Shown here: positions 40,631 through 49,401 of the stretch, piece after piece
How positions within the stretch are numbered: the first letter of the stretch is position 1
Layout: every line of letters begins with the position of its first letter
Source of the DNA: an uncultured Treponema sp.
GTDB lineage: Bacteria > Spirochaetota > Spirochaetia > Treponematales > Treponemataceae
Direction of reading: 5' to 3'
Length of the DNA stretch: 64,000 bases
Assembly (NCBI GenBank): GCA_910584475.1
Contig: CAJUBD010000007.1
Coordinates: 1-64,000 of the forward strand
Made by a program: the position numbers and the translations under genes
Notes under the pieces: generated by a model
Told to the model about the DNA's origin: nothing
What the model saw: the letters and a program-made list of their open reading frames with translations, nothing else
Database searches by the model: none

Positions 40631-41927
40631 TTTTTTTCCTTAATGAATTTTTCGGATAAAAAATTCTTCGCTTTTTGCAAATCGCGTCCATCGCCTTTTG
40701 AAGCGAATCAAATTCGCCGAGAGCGGTAAACGCGATTGCGGCATCGCCCAAAAGTTCCGCGTCCGCGATTTGTCCGAGCGAGATTTTTATTTCTGCCGCG
40801 TCCGCCTTTTGCTGAATCAAATTTTCATCGCGCGATTGTCCACCTGTAATCGCGATTGTGTCGTCAAAAAGAACGCCATTTTCGCTCGCGCATTTTTTCA
40901 ACGCACAAACGCCTTTCGCAAAATTTTCCACTTTTTCAAAATTCGTATTGCCGGGATTTTCGATTAAAAAAGACGCGTTCCAAAAAGGCGCGACCGGCGA
41001 AGGAAGCGTTCGGATTCCGTCCGCCGAAATTGGAAAAGGCGTGCACAAGTTCAGCCCTTCGCTAGAACCTGCGCGGTCGCACAACGCGCCGACTTTTATC
41101 GTGGCAGTTCCGATAAGAGCGGCTACAAAATCAGGCCCCACCCCGACGACAGGAATTCCGCGCGGCAAGGTGAATTTTTCGGCGGCTTCATCCGTGACGC
41201 GCCCCGCGATTTTTCCGCTCGGAAAAAAATCGCAAAGTTTTTCGCGCGGAATTTCCAAAGCCTCCAAAATCTCTTCCGTCCAATAAGCGACCATGAATCT
41301 CGCCTCGGGAAGAATCGTTATTTGCGCTTTGCAAATTTCATGAATTAAAAATTCAGGGCAGGCAAAAATTTTTTCGCTTTCTTCCCATTGCAAAGGGAAA
41401 TTTTTTTTCGCCGCGAGAATGCGCGGAATGAAAATTGATTTTTTCGCTTCGCATGGAATGAGTCGCAACGCTTCGCGTTGCTTACGAGTTTTCGTTTGCT
41501 CGCCGAAAGGCTCGTATTCTTGTTCGCTATGCTCACAAGAACCAAGAAAACTCGCCGAAAAAAATTCATCAATCGGCGCGTTCCATAAAAGAGTCGTGCC
41601 GTCATCAAAAACCAAAGTCGGTCCATTTCCCGAAATGCAAATCGCGCGCGCATCGGAAACCGCGCCGCGCATTTTTTTGCAAGCCTCGGCGAACGCGAAA
41701 ATCCATTTTTGGGAAAATTTTTGTTCGATTGAAATTAAAACGTCAGAATTTTCCGAAGAAATTTCATCGGAAATTTTTATCGTCGCGAATTCTTCGCGGC
41801 AAAAATCCAAGACCTTTCCGTCCGCGCAAACTACGGCCGCCTTCAGCGCGCTCGTTCCGATGTCAACTGCGAGGACGCAATTATTAGACCCGCTCGGAAA
41901 CTCAAGTTTCCGAACTTCTCTATTCAT
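40557..41927 (-). CDS. FGGY-family carbohydrate kinase with an inserted palindromic element
   Basis: At 456 residues it has the FGGY/actin-fold start VLAVDIGTSALKAAVV (18-33), ICISGNGPTLVFDD near 96-109, and a C-terminal half with RGIPVVGVGPDFVAALIGT, GALCDRAGSSEGLN and TGGQSRDENLIQQ. It resembles xylulokinase-type enzymes that phosphorylate sugars; the sugar is unknown. Residues about 125-156 are encoded by a family C palindromic element in frame, adding a charged, Glu/Gln-rich loop. The last 20-odd codons overlap the HAD gene by 74 bases, suggesting loss of an earlier stop. Its start overlaps prs by eight bases. Confidence 0.85.
   Translation of the reverse strand: MNREVRKLEFPSGSNNCVLAVDIGTSALKAAVVCADGKVLDFCREEFATIKISDEISSENSDVLISIEQKFSQKWIFAFAEACKKMRGAVSDARAICISGNGPTLVFDDGTTLLWNAPIDEFFSASFLGSCEHSEQEYEPFGEQTKTRKQREALRLIPCEAKKSIFIPRILAAKKNFPLQWEESEKIFACPEFLIHEICKAQITILPEARFMVAYWTEEILEALEIPREKLCDFFPSGKIAGRVTDEAAEKFTLPRGIPVVGVGPDFVAALIGTATIKVGALCDRAGSSEGLNLCTPFPISADGIRTLPSPVAPFWNASFLIENPGNTNFEKVENFAKGVCALKKCASENGVLFDDTIAITGGQSRDENLIQQKADAAEIKISLGQIADAELLGDAAIAFTALGEFDSLQKAMDAICKKRRIFYPKNSLRKKNENYKNSAKSKNDNFRHRLDALHK
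41461..41553 (+). repeat. Family C element inside the kinase gene
   Basis: GCAACGC-TTC-GCGTTGC (41465-41481), linker CTTACGAG, then CGAGTTTTC closing with GAAAACTCG at the far end, and an inner TTGTTCGCTATGCTCACAA. It aligns closely with the intergenic copy at 19526-19616. The length (about 31 codons) keeps the kinase frame open and free of stops. Confidence 0.85.
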
Positions 41928-43182
41928 CGTCCTCGTTTACGCTCGTGTCCTGCCTTACGAGCTTTTCGATGATGTTGCGGTTGTCGAGCAAATCGCCGAG
42001 CGACTGATTATGATGAACGCGCGTGATGATGTTCGCAAAAAGTCCCGAAACGTTCGTGTCGATGTACCATTCTTTGTCTTTTAGTTTTTCGTGGTACACG
42101 GCGTTCGTTCCGATGATTCGGTAGAACCATCCCTGCCTGTACGCCTCGTCAAAAAGTTCGATCGCGTTGCCGGTAAAGAAAGGAAGCGAAATCGCCGCGA
42201 TGACTTTTGTCGCGCCCTGCTCTTTGAGAAATTGCATCGCCTTGAGAAGCGTGCCGCCAGTGCCGAGCATATCGTCGGCGAGAAAAGCCACTTTGCCCTG
42301 AACGTCGCCCAAAAGTTTTACAGACTTTATGTTCGTGCTATGCGCGTCTTGCGTCACGATCGAATAGTCGCGCTCCTTGTAAATCATCGCGAGAGGAAGT
42401 TTCAAACCCGACGCGTAGAATTTGTTCCTGTCCACCGCGCCCGTGTCAGGCGAAACCACGACCAAATCCTCGGTCTTTCCGGTGAGGTCGAGGAGTTTCG
42501 CCAGCTCGCGGATTATCTGATAACTCGCATGCAGATTTTCCAATGAAATCGTATTGAATGCGTTTATGATTTCGCGCGAATGAATGTCAAGCGTGATGAT
42601 TCTCTTTACGCCGAGAAGCTCATAGATGTGACCGAGCATGCTCGCAGTAAGGCTTTCACGTCCTTTCTTTTTGTGCTGGCGACTGTAAGGAAAAGCCGGA
42701 ACCACAAGATTCACGCTCGCCGCGCCCGCCTGTCGCACCGCGTCAACAGTAACGAGCATGGACATCACATGGTCGTTCACCGAAAGCGACATCACGTTCT
42801 TGCCTTCGTTGAGCGCGATAGGCTCGTGATTTTCCACATCCTGGAAAATGAAAACGTCCTTTCCGCGAACGCATTCCAAAAGTTCGGTCTTGAATTCGCC
42901 GTTCATAAAATATGTGAAACGCGCCTTGACCTTGAAAGCCGGCGGACGATATTTGTCAATCGCGTTTCGCATCGCGATGTCAGATGTGTTTATGTCGCTT
43001 CCTAAATTGATTTGCTTTATAAGTTCATTTTTATCGATTTGATAACGTTTTGAAATTGTTTCGTTTTTTAAAGTGAAACGATGTTTGTAAATATTGAGCA
43101 GATGTGTGATAACCTCGTCGGCGAAACATTCGCCGCCCGGACATGCCACAACCGCAAGGTTCGTAGGTTCAGAATAAAGCAT
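41920..43182 (-). CDS. prs: Ribose-phosphate pyrophosphokinase (long form)
   Basis: The 420-residue protein has PRPP synthetase features: DVENHEP near 130, ASVNLVVPAFPYSRQ in the centre, the PRPP loop VAFLADDMLGTGGTLLKA near 325-342, and DIHSREIINAF near 222. It transfers pyrophosphate from ATP to ribose 5-phosphate, supplying PRPP for purC-pathway and apt reactions. It is about 100 residues longer than the classical 315-residue enzyme, with an N-terminal extension. AAGGGGA seven bases before 43182 fixes the start. Confidence 0.92.
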   Translation of the reverse strand: MLYSEPTNLAVVACPGGECFADEVITHLLNIYKHRFTLKNETISKRYQIDKNELIKQINLGSDINTSDIAMRNAIDKYRPPAFKVKARFTYFMNGEFKTELLECVRGKDVFIFQDVENHEPIALNEGKNVMSLSVNDHVMSMLVTVDAVRQAGAASVNLVVPAFPYSRQHKKKGRESLTASMLGHIYELLGVKRIITLDIHSREIINAFNTISLENLHASYQIIRELAKLLDLTGKTEDLVVVSPDTGAVDRNKFYASGLKLPLAMIYKERDYSIVTQDAHSTNIKSVKLLGDVQGKVAFLADDMLGTGGTLLKAMQFLKEQGATKVIAAISLPFFTGNAIELFDEAYRQGWFYRIIGTNAVYHEKLKDKEWYIDTNVSGLFANIITRVHHNQSLGDLLDNRNIIEKLVRQDTSVNEDDE

Positions 43183-43255
43183 TTTGTCCCCTTTTTGCGA
43201 ACGACGCGCAACCATGCGAATGCAGCTTAATTGCGCACACAGAACTTTTACGGAT

Positions 43256-43284
43256 ATGTTATCATAAAAATAATTCTTCGTCAA
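43256..43284 (-). promoter_or_regulatory. Promoter of prs
   Basis: On the minus strand, TTGACG (43279-43284), 17 bases, TAACAT (43256-43261), with a leader of about 65 bases carrying a normal Shine-Dalgarno sequence. It is divergent from the hydrolase gene at 43321. Confidence 0.65.
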
Positions 43285-43320
43285 CTAGAAATAAAGCGCA
43301 TTTTGATTTATAATTAAATT

Positions 43321-44244
43321 ATGGTCTTTACGATTCTTGGAAGCGGCACGAGCCATGGCGTTCCAGTGATTGCGTGCAAATGCAAAGTTTGCTCTTCATC
43401 AGACTCACATGACAGGCGTCTTCGAGCGAGCGCGCTCATCACGAATGACGCGGCGGGAAAAACGGCGCGCGTTTTGATTGATGTCGGACCGGATTTCCGC
43501 GAGCAGGCCCTCCGCGCGAAAATTCCTTCGCTCGATTTGATTTTGCTCACGCACGGACACGCCGACCATTTGCACGGCCTTGACGACATCAGGATTTTCA
43601 GCCACACGAAAGTCCCGCATTCCACGGCAAAAGCCGACGACGCGGCGAAAAATGCTCCGCCCGAAGGAATCCACATTTTCGCGAACTCGGATACTCGCAA
43701 AATCATGCGACTTCATTTCGACTACATTTTCAAGCGCACTCAAGTGGGAGGGGGAAAACCAAGAATAAAATTGATGCGCGCCGAAAGCCTCACGCCGAAA
43801 AATCCGCTTGAAATCGGCGGAATGCAAATAATTTCAATTCCGATGAAACATGGAAAAGTGGACTGCTCCGGCTATCTCGTTTCTACGTGCGGCAGCGATG
43901 GAAAAAAGCGCAGCATCGCGTATTTGACCGACTGCAATTTCATCGGGCAAAAATCCATCAAATTGATTTTGGAAAATTGCGGAATTTTGGAACACGCCGT
44001 AATCGACGGACTCCGCGAAAAGCCACATTCCACACATTTTAGTTTTTCCGAGGCGTTGGAAGTGGCGGAAAAAATCCGGCCGCGCCACACTTGGATGACG
44101 CACATTACGCACGACAAAAGCCACGAGGAAGTGAAGCTTTATCTCGATAAAATTCTTGCGGGTTATCCGAATTTGGCGGAAATCGTAAAAAACGGCGGAA
44201 CGGTCAGTCCAGCCTACGACGGCTTGGAATTAGTCGTGCCCTGA
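43321..44244 (+). CDS. PhnP-like metallo-beta-lactamase-fold hydrolase
   Basis: The 307-residue protein starts FTILGSGTSHGVPVIAC and has a Cys-rich zinc site (CKCKVC near 19-24), LIDVGPDFRE near 56-65, the metal motif THGHADHLHG near 78-87, and later His/Asp ligands (MKHGKVDCSGY, LTDCNF, HSTHFS). This is the layout of PhnP, a cyclic phosphodiesterase, and related RNase Z-like enzymes. The substrate is unknown and no other phn gene is near. No Shine-Dalgarno sequence is present; TATAAT at 43309-43314 is six bases before the ATG, suggesting a leaderless mRNA. Confidence 0.87.
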   Translation: MVFTILGSGTSHGVPVIACKCKVCSSSDSHDRRLRASALITNDAAGKTARVLIDVGPDFREQALRAKIPSLDLILLTHGHADHLHGLDDIRIFSHTKVPHSTAKADDAAKNAPPEGIHIFANSDTRKIMRLHFDYIFKRTQVGGGKPRIKLMRAESLTPKNPLEIGGMQIISIPMKHGKVDCSGYLVSTCGSDGKKRSIAYLTDCNFIGQKSIKLILENCGILEHAVIDGLREKPHSTHFSFSEALEVAEKIRPRHTWMTHITHDKSHEEVKLYLDKILAGYPNLAEIVKNGGTVSPAYDGLELVVP

Positions 44245-44345
44245 AATTAAGCATCCCGGGAAATGTCAGTTTCCGAGGAACTTAATTTCGCCCGCGTTAG
44301 CAACTTGTTGCGAGCGGGCAAATCAAATAAACGAGTTTCCCGCAT
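44245..44345. repeat. Truncated palindromic element between convergent genes
   Basis: The outer ttaag/cttaa with inner GGAAA/TTTCC pairing is followed by CGCCCGC/GCGGGC enclosing a GCAAC/GTTGC hairpin, then CGAGTTTC. The first two modules match those at 32360-32420, and the first matches 58485-58515. Confidence 0.6.
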
Positions 44346-44594
44346 CACCAGGAAATAATATATCCTAAAATCAATGCACTTCGACACTTGACGGAAGCAT
44401 AATTTCATCAAAATAAAAAACTTTCGCCACCCATACGAACAGCGGACTTTTTGAACTTTCTACTCTCGGCGCATTATCACAATTCCTTTTCCCATAGAAT
44501 CAGCAACTTTCGCCGAAAAGTTTTGAAAAAATATCTATCTCGCATCGAGAAAGCGCATTGCCACAAAGAGAATTTCGTTTCCGGCAAAATGGAA
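44346..44594 (-). other. Gene-free stretch, possible gene remnant
   Basis: No start-to-stop gene is supported. On the minus strand, about 44375-44460 reads as KSPLFVWVAKVFYFDEIMLP and a few more residues before a stop, with a stop just upstream and no start codon. The composition looks protein-like, so it may be the decayed tail of a lost gene. Apt ends at 44595. Confidence 0.3.
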
Positions 44595-45128
44595 TCATGC
44601 GCCGTGATAATTTATCAGCGTCGTAACATGGTCGCCAGAGAGAGCTTTTTCATAGTTCAAGTCGGGAAGCCCGATTACGCCGAAGAAATCCGTGACGATT
44701 CCGCCGCCTTGCTCGATGATGTTTTTCGCCGCTCCCAAAGTTCCGCCCGTGGCGATGAGGTCGTCCACGACAAGATAATTCTTTCCAGGCTGAATGTCCG
44801 CCTTGTGCGCCTCGATCTGCGCATTTCCGTATTCAAGCGCATAGGAGCAAGAATATGTCTCGCCGGGAAGTTTTCCCTTTTTACGAATGAGAACAAGCGG
44901 AATTCCGAGCCGCTCTGCGAAAGGCGAAGCGAACAAAAAGCCGCGCGACTCAATCCCTGCCACCGCGTCGATATTCTTGCCCCTGTAAATTTCCGCCATC
45001 TTGTCAATGCAAAAGCGGAAAGCCTCGGGATTCACGAGAATGCCGGTGATGTCGTAGAAGAGGATTCCCTCTTTCGGAAAATCCGGAACGCGCCGGATAG
45101 ATTTGTCGAGAAGTTCAAGTCCGTCCAT
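44595..45128 (-). CDS. apt: Adenine phosphoribosyltransferase
   Basis: The 177-residue type I PRTase has FPKEGILFYDITG near 17-29, AGIESRGFLFASPFA near 58-72, and the PRPP loop VVDDLIATGGTLGAA near 123-137. It converts adenine and PRPP to AMP, using the product of prs. Length is typical. The promoter ends six bases before the ATG and no Shine-Dalgarno sequence is present. Confidence 0.96.
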   Translation of the reverse strand: MDGLELLDKSIRRVPDFPKEGILFYDITGILVNPEAFRFCIDKMAEIYRGKNIDAVAGIESRGFLFASPFAERLGIPLVLIRKKGKLPGETYSCSYALEYGNAQIEAHKADIQPGKNYLVVDDLIATGGTLGAAKNIIEQGGGIVTDFFGVIGLPDLNYEKALSGDHVTTLINYHGA

Positions 45129-45134
45129 AAAAGC

Positions 45135-45163
45135 ATTTTACAATAAAGCCGAAATTTTGTCAA
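45135..45163 (-). promoter_or_regulatory. Leaderless promoter of apt
   Basis: On the minus strand, TTGACA (45158-45163), 17 bases, TAAAAT (45135-45140), six bases to the ATG at 45128. Confidence 0.8.
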
Positions 45164-45303
45164 AGGGAAAAAGGCGCGCTTGTTTCATAGTTTTCCCAAG
45201 CGAATTTCTGATTTCGCCTCATTTATAACGCGCGAAACGGCGGACGCTCTTAAAACATCGCGCTTGCAACGATAATAAATTTGTGCTAAACTTCTATCAG
45301 GAT

Positions 45304-45420
45304 AAATTTTGAAGCGGACGTCAAGAACAGCGGCTGATTCCCGGGCGTCCTTGACTCGAGTTTTGCCGGTGCAAGACTCGCTTATTCAATGTCCGCTCAC
45401 GCGGACAAAATCGAACCTCA
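45304..45420 (+). repeat. Mosaic palindromic element before the 45458 gene
   Basis: GTCAAG/CTTGAC arms, an M3-like hairpin CGAGTTTTGC/GCAAGACTCG, and GTCCGC-tcac-GCGGAC occur in series. From 45164 to 45303 nothing is recognised. A strong GGAGG follows the element, just before the membrane protein. Confidence 0.55.
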
Positions 45421-45457
45421 TAAAAAAAGTTTTGATTTATATTTACGGAGGAAAAAA

Positions 45458-45874
45458 ATGGCAAAACAGCAAAGGACTTGGGGAATTTTCATTTCGCAAT
45501 TGGCGTTGGCTCTCTACTTCATCGTGACCGCGTTCTGTCTCATCACGCGGGAAGGCAGTTCAATTTCCAGCGCGGAAATCGAAGCGATTACGCGCGTTTT
45601 CGGGAAGGGCGCATACGTCGTGAATGTAATCGTCGGAATCGTGCTCTTGCTGTGCGCAATCATGTTCGCGCTCAAAGCGTTCGGAATGGACTTCGGGAAA
45701 TTCGACGATGTATTCAAGTACATAACGCTCGCGCTTTGGATTGTTATTACAATCATTACGCTGATTTTCTATATCGGAGATTTCAAGTCGATTATGGTTT
45801 TGCATTGGCTTTTGGCTTTGGCAAAAAACGCGCTCATCATCGGCGGAATTCTTTTGATTAAAAACGGAAAATAA
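45458..45874 (+). CDS. Four-helix membrane protein, paralogue 2
   Basis: This 138-residue protein has four hydrophobic segments (about 10-28, 52-74, 84-104 and 112-134) and the turn DFGKFDDVFK. It corresponds in layout and in the QLALA and GKFD motifs to the 129-residue protein at 39275. Function is unknown. GGAGG seven bases before the ATG at 45458 supports the start. It ends six bases before the lipase gene. Confidence 0.8.
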   Translation: MAKQQRTWGIFISQLALALYFIVTAFCLITREGSSISSAEIEAITRVFGKGAYVVNVIVGIVLLLCAIMFALKAFGMDFGKFDDVFKYITLALWIVITIITLIFYIGDFKSIMVLHWLLALAKNALIIGGILLIKNGK

Positions 45875-45880
45875 TTTCAA

Positions 45881-48094
45881 ATGAAGAGATTCACTTCGAG
45901 CCTGATTTTTGGAATCGTGATTTTCATTCCGAGACTTTTCGCGCAAAATTCCAGGAACGTTACAATTCCAATCAACGGATATGGCGAACTAGGAAATGTC
46001 GTACTTCCGATTTCTCTCGAATGGAACGAATCTTGGCTTGCAGAAAAAAGCGCGTTTGACTACCACCACGAAATCGCCCGTGTGGCGGGCGCGCTTTGCA
46101 CGATCTCCTATACGGACTGTTCCGAGCGCTCGGACTGCCTTATGGCAAAAGCCTATTCGAATCTTGGGTTTGCCGAAGCCGACACCGAATATTTCTATGA
46201 CATCGACTACGACGAGGAAGCATACGGGATAAACCAAACCGCCTTTTCGTTCGCGTCAAAAAAAATCGCGGGCGGTCGCAATTTGATTTTCGTAGTAATC
46301 CGTGGAACGCCGGAAGGCGCGGAAGAATGGCTTTCCAACCTAAACGTGAACGACAGTCGCGCCCAAGACGCAATTTACCATGAAGGATTTTTTCTTGCAG
46401 TGGATCAATTGCAAAGGCATTTCGCGGAATTCGTAAAATCGCGCGCGCTCGACTTGCAAAATTCAAGCTTAGTGATAACAGGGCATTCGCGCGGAGCGGC
46501 AGTGGCGAACCTTTTTGCCGCGCTTTTGTCCGATGAAAATTTAATTGACACGAAAAAAACTTTTGTCTATACTTTCGCCGCTCCGAATGTCACCACGCGA
46601 AGCAACGCGCATGATGCGCGCTACAATTTTATCTGGAACATAGTCAACGGCGAAGACCTCGTTCCCACGCTTCCGCCTTCAAACGAAAACTGGAAATTCA
46701 CTAAATTCGGCATCACGCGAACGCTAGTGAATTCTTGGAACTGCGAAAATCCAAAAACGCACGCGGAAAATTGCGTCGCGAAAGTGAACGCGCTTTACAA
46801 CCGACTTTTGGGACGGGAATATTTTCCGTTTGGAACCGGACCTTTCATCGGCGTGAAGCTTTCTGACACTTTGACAAGCGTGAACAAAGATTCCGAAAAA
46901 TATTACAAAGGCTTTTTTCCGATTCACGAAAAGGCGAGCCGCCTCATGAAAAATATTTTTACGCAAGATGATAGCGAAGGAACGGAAGAAGGAATCTCAA
47001 GGCAAGAAGAAAAAGTGCGGCGAAAGAAAAAAAACAATTCGTCGGGAGGAATCGAAAAAATTGCGTCCAAAGCGTTGGAACGTTGCGACACGCGCACGAG
47101 AATTCTGATAGACTACAGCATGAACGCGTTCGTCGACATGCATGCGATGCAAATGTATTTTTCGTGGATTTATTCGCTGGACGAAAGCGAAGCGTTTTCT
47201 GAACGCGAAAGCACAATTGTTCGCATAAGCGGAAATTTCAATGGCGCGGTTGTGGACGAGCGCGGAAACATCTACGCGAAAATTTCCGATGGAGTTTTGG
47301 AATTGAGAGAAACTCGCGCGCCGATTGCAGCGTGGCAACTTCCTGTCGGAAACTTCGGACCGATTTCCATCGGATTTCCGTCACAAGAAAAATATTCGCT
47401 CTTGATTTACAAAGATTCGATTTTGCCGACTCCGATCAAAGTAAGCGTAGAACGCTATTCAAGCAAGGGAATTTTTTCGGAAACGATTTCAAAAAAAATC
47501 GTAGGCGCGCATGCAGGAATCGTCTACAATTTTGCCGCAGACGAATCAAACTTTGGAGAGGAAAACGAAGCGAATTTAAAAAAACTAAAAAAACAAGAAG
47601 CAAAACTGGCAATAAAAGACGGGCAGTTGAAAACAACGGACACATGCCACATGAACTTTGAACTGCATTTTGACACCGACGGATTTTTTGAATTCGGAGT
47701 GGCCGCGGGCTTGCAAAAAATTTACATTGAAATCATGTTCGGCGCGGATTTGGGGGAAATCAAAAAAACGCAAGTCTACACTCTCGGCATCGGAACTCAG
47801 CATTCTTTCTGCGGACCTTTTATGATAAACGCCGAGGCATTTGCAAAATTCGCGCATTATCGCGTTTCAAAAGAGGACAAATTGCAATTCACTTTGGTTC
47901 CGGCTCTTCGAGTTTTGTTTTCGATAAAGCCCGCAAAGCGATTCCAATTTTTTCTCGGCGGAGAATTCAACTTTTGCATCGAAGAATTCAATGGCGATGT
48001 TTTTGAAAACGGCTACCGAAACGGCGGCATACCTTCGTTCGGCGGCGGAAAACTCGAAATTTATCCTGCCATTCAATTCGGCGTAAAATTATGA
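45881..48094 (+). CDS. Class 3 lipase-like protein with a probable beta-barrel tail
   Basis: The 737-residue protein has a signal peptide (residues 1-21) and an alpha/beta-hydrolase of the lipase_3 family, with LIFVVIRGTPEGAEEW near 130-145, the nucleophile elbow VITGHSRGAAVANLF near 198-212, and Asp and His regions near 256-290. A middle region includes a basic segment near 365-385. The last 130 residues consist of alternating strands (FEFGVAAGLQKIYIEIMFGA, later FQFFLGGEFNF) ending in FGVKL, as in outer-membrane barrels. It probably hydrolyses lipids or esters at the outer membrane or cell surface. Confidence 0.8.
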   Translation: MKRFTSSLIFGIVIFIPRLFAQNSRNVTIPINGYGELGNVVLPISLEWNESWLAEKSAFDYHHEIARVAGALCTISYTDCSERSDCLMAKAYSNLGFAEADTEYFYDIDYDEEAYGINQTAFSFASKKIAGGRNLIFVVIRGTPEGAEEWLSNLNVNDSRAQDAIYHEGFFLAVDQLQRHFAEFVKSRALDLQNSSLVITGHSRGAAVANLFAALLSDENLIDTKKTFVYTFAAPNVTTRSNAHDARYNFIWNIVNGEDLVPTLPPSNENWKFTKFGITRTLVNSWNCENPKTHAENCVAKVNALYNRLLGREYFPFGTGPFIGVKLSDTLTSVNKDSEKYYKGFFPIHEKASRLMKNIFTQDDSEGTEEGISRQEEKVRRKKKNNSSGGIEKIASKALERCDTRTRILIDYSMNAFVDMHAMQMYFSWIYSLDESEAFSERESTIVRISGNFNGAVVDERGNIYAKISDGVLELRETRAPIAAWQLPVGNFGPISIGFPSQEKYSLLIYKDSILPTPIKVSVERYSSKGIFSETISKKIVGAHAGIVYNFAADESNFGEENEANLKKLKKQEAKLAIKDGQLKTTDTCHMNFELHFDTDGFFEFGVAAGLQKIYIEIMFGADLGEIKKTQVYTLGIGTQHSFCGPFMINAEAFAKFAHYRVSKEDKLQFTLVPALRVLFSIKPAKRFQFFLGGEFNFCIEEFNGDVFENGYRNGGIPSFGGGKLEIYPAIQFGVKL

Positions 48095-48099
48095 TTTAA

Positions 48100-48255
48100 A
48101 TTCGCGGGACAAATTACGAAAGTCCGCTAAAAATTTTGTCGGCACTTTCATCTTCAGGTTGCGTCGCAACTTGCCATTAAATGCGCATTCACCTTGAAAC
48201 TTCGCGTTACGCGCTTGCGGCGAGGCATTTCATTGCGAATAATTTTTTATGGAGA
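48100..48255 (+). repeat. Leader element (family B) before aroC
   Basis: GAAAGT/ACTTTC hairpin with inner CCG/CGG (about 48118-48150), GGTTGCGTCGCAACTT palindrome (about 48158-48174), then CTTGAAACTTCG and GCATTTCATTGCGAA stretches shared with the element before the LolA-like gene, ending TTTTTTATGGAG at the aroC ribosome-binding site. Confidence 0.55.
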
Positions 48256-48260
48256 AAAAT

Positions 48261-49394
48261 ATGGGCGGAAATTCTTTTGGAAAAATTTTCAAGGTCACGA
48301 CATTCGGCGAAAGCCACGGAAACGCGTTGGGCTGCATCGTGGAAGGAATTCCGGCAGGCGTAAAAATCAGCACGGAAAAAATCCAGCGCGAATTGGAACG
48401 CCGCCGTCCCGGAAAAAATTTCGCGGGCAAAAAAAATGCGGCCGTCACTTCGCGCGATGAATCCGATACGGCAGAAATTTTGAGCGGTGTTTTCGAAGGA
48501 TTTTCAGAAGGCACGCCAATCGCCATCGCGATAAAAAACACTTCGCAGCATTCCAAAGACTACTCGAATCTAGCGACTACTTTTCGCCCGGGGCACGCCG
48601 ACTTTTCGTATTTTGAAAAATACGGATTCCGCGACTATCGTGGCGGAGGGCGTTCGAGCGGACGGGAAACTTGCGCTCGCGTAGCGGCAGGCGCAATCGC
48701 CAAGCAATTTTTGGAGCAAAGCCTCGGAAAGAAATTCGCCATCACGGCGTACACTTTGCGCGCGGCGGGAATTTCCTGCGAAAAAATAAATTTCTCCGAC
48801 ATCGAAAAAAATCCTTTGCGTGCCGCGGACTTAAAAGCCGCCGACGCGATGCAGGCAAAAGTCGAAGAATTGCGGGCGCAAGGAAATTCGGCAGGCGGAG
48901 TAATCGAATGCCAAATACAAGGTGTGCCAAGCGGTTTGGGCGAACCCGTCTTTGAAAAGCTCGACGCGCTTTTGGCGCAGGCGATGCTTTCGATTGGCGC
49001 GGTAAAAGGAATCGAATTTGGCGCGGGATTTTCGGCGGCGGATTCCACAGGAAAAGAAAACAACGATCAAATCCACCTCGACAAAAACGACAAGGTTAAA
49101 TTTTCTTCGAACAATTCAGGCGGGATTTTGGGCGGGATTTCAAACGGCGAAAAAATAATTTTCCGCATCGCGGTCAAGCCAGTGCCGAGCATTTTTTGCG
49201 AGCAAAAGACGATTCGCGCGAAAACCGATTCTGAAAGGCCATCGCAAAAAAATGTCGAGTTCGAGGAAACTAATTTGCAGATTCACGGACGCCACGACGT
49301 TTGCCTTTGTCCGAGAATTGTTCCTGTCGTGGAAGCGATGTCCGCGCTCGTGCTAGCGGATTTGTATCTGCAAAACCTCGGCGCGAAAATGTAA
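48261..49394 (+). CDS. aroC: Chorismate synthase
   Basis: The 377-residue protein begins GNSFGKIFKVTTFGESHG (signature 1) and has RRRPG, RPGHADFSY, then the signature GFRDYRGGGRSSGRET near 117-132 and the C-terminal RHDVCLCPRIVPVVEAM. It makes chorismate from EPSP with reduced FMN, the last step before tyrA-type branches. GGAG six bases before 48261 favours this ATG over the one at 48249. Confidence 0.96.
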   Translation: MGGNSFGKIFKVTTFGESHGNALGCIVEGIPAGVKISTEKIQRELERRRPGKNFAGKKNAAVTSRDESDTAEILSGVFEGFSEGTPIAIAIKNTSQHSKDYSNLATTFRPGHADFSYFEKYGFRDYRGGGRSSGRETCARVAAGAIAKQFLEQSLGKKFAITAYTLRAAGISCEKINFSDIEKNPLRAADLKAADAMQAKVEELRAQGNSAGGVIECQIQGVPSGLGEPVFEKLDALLAQAMLSIGAVKGIEFGAGFSAADSTGKENNDQIHLDKNDKVKFSSNNSGGILGGISNGEKIIFRIAVKPVPSIFCEQKTIRAKTDSERPSQKNVEFEETNLQIHGRHDVCLCPRIVPVVEAMSALVLADLYLQNLGAKM

Positions 49395-49401
49395 AAGAAA
49401 A

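Noticed and set aside
44451..45146. 231-codon plus-strand frame over apt
   Set aside because: Antisense to apt, which has clear motifs and a promoter.
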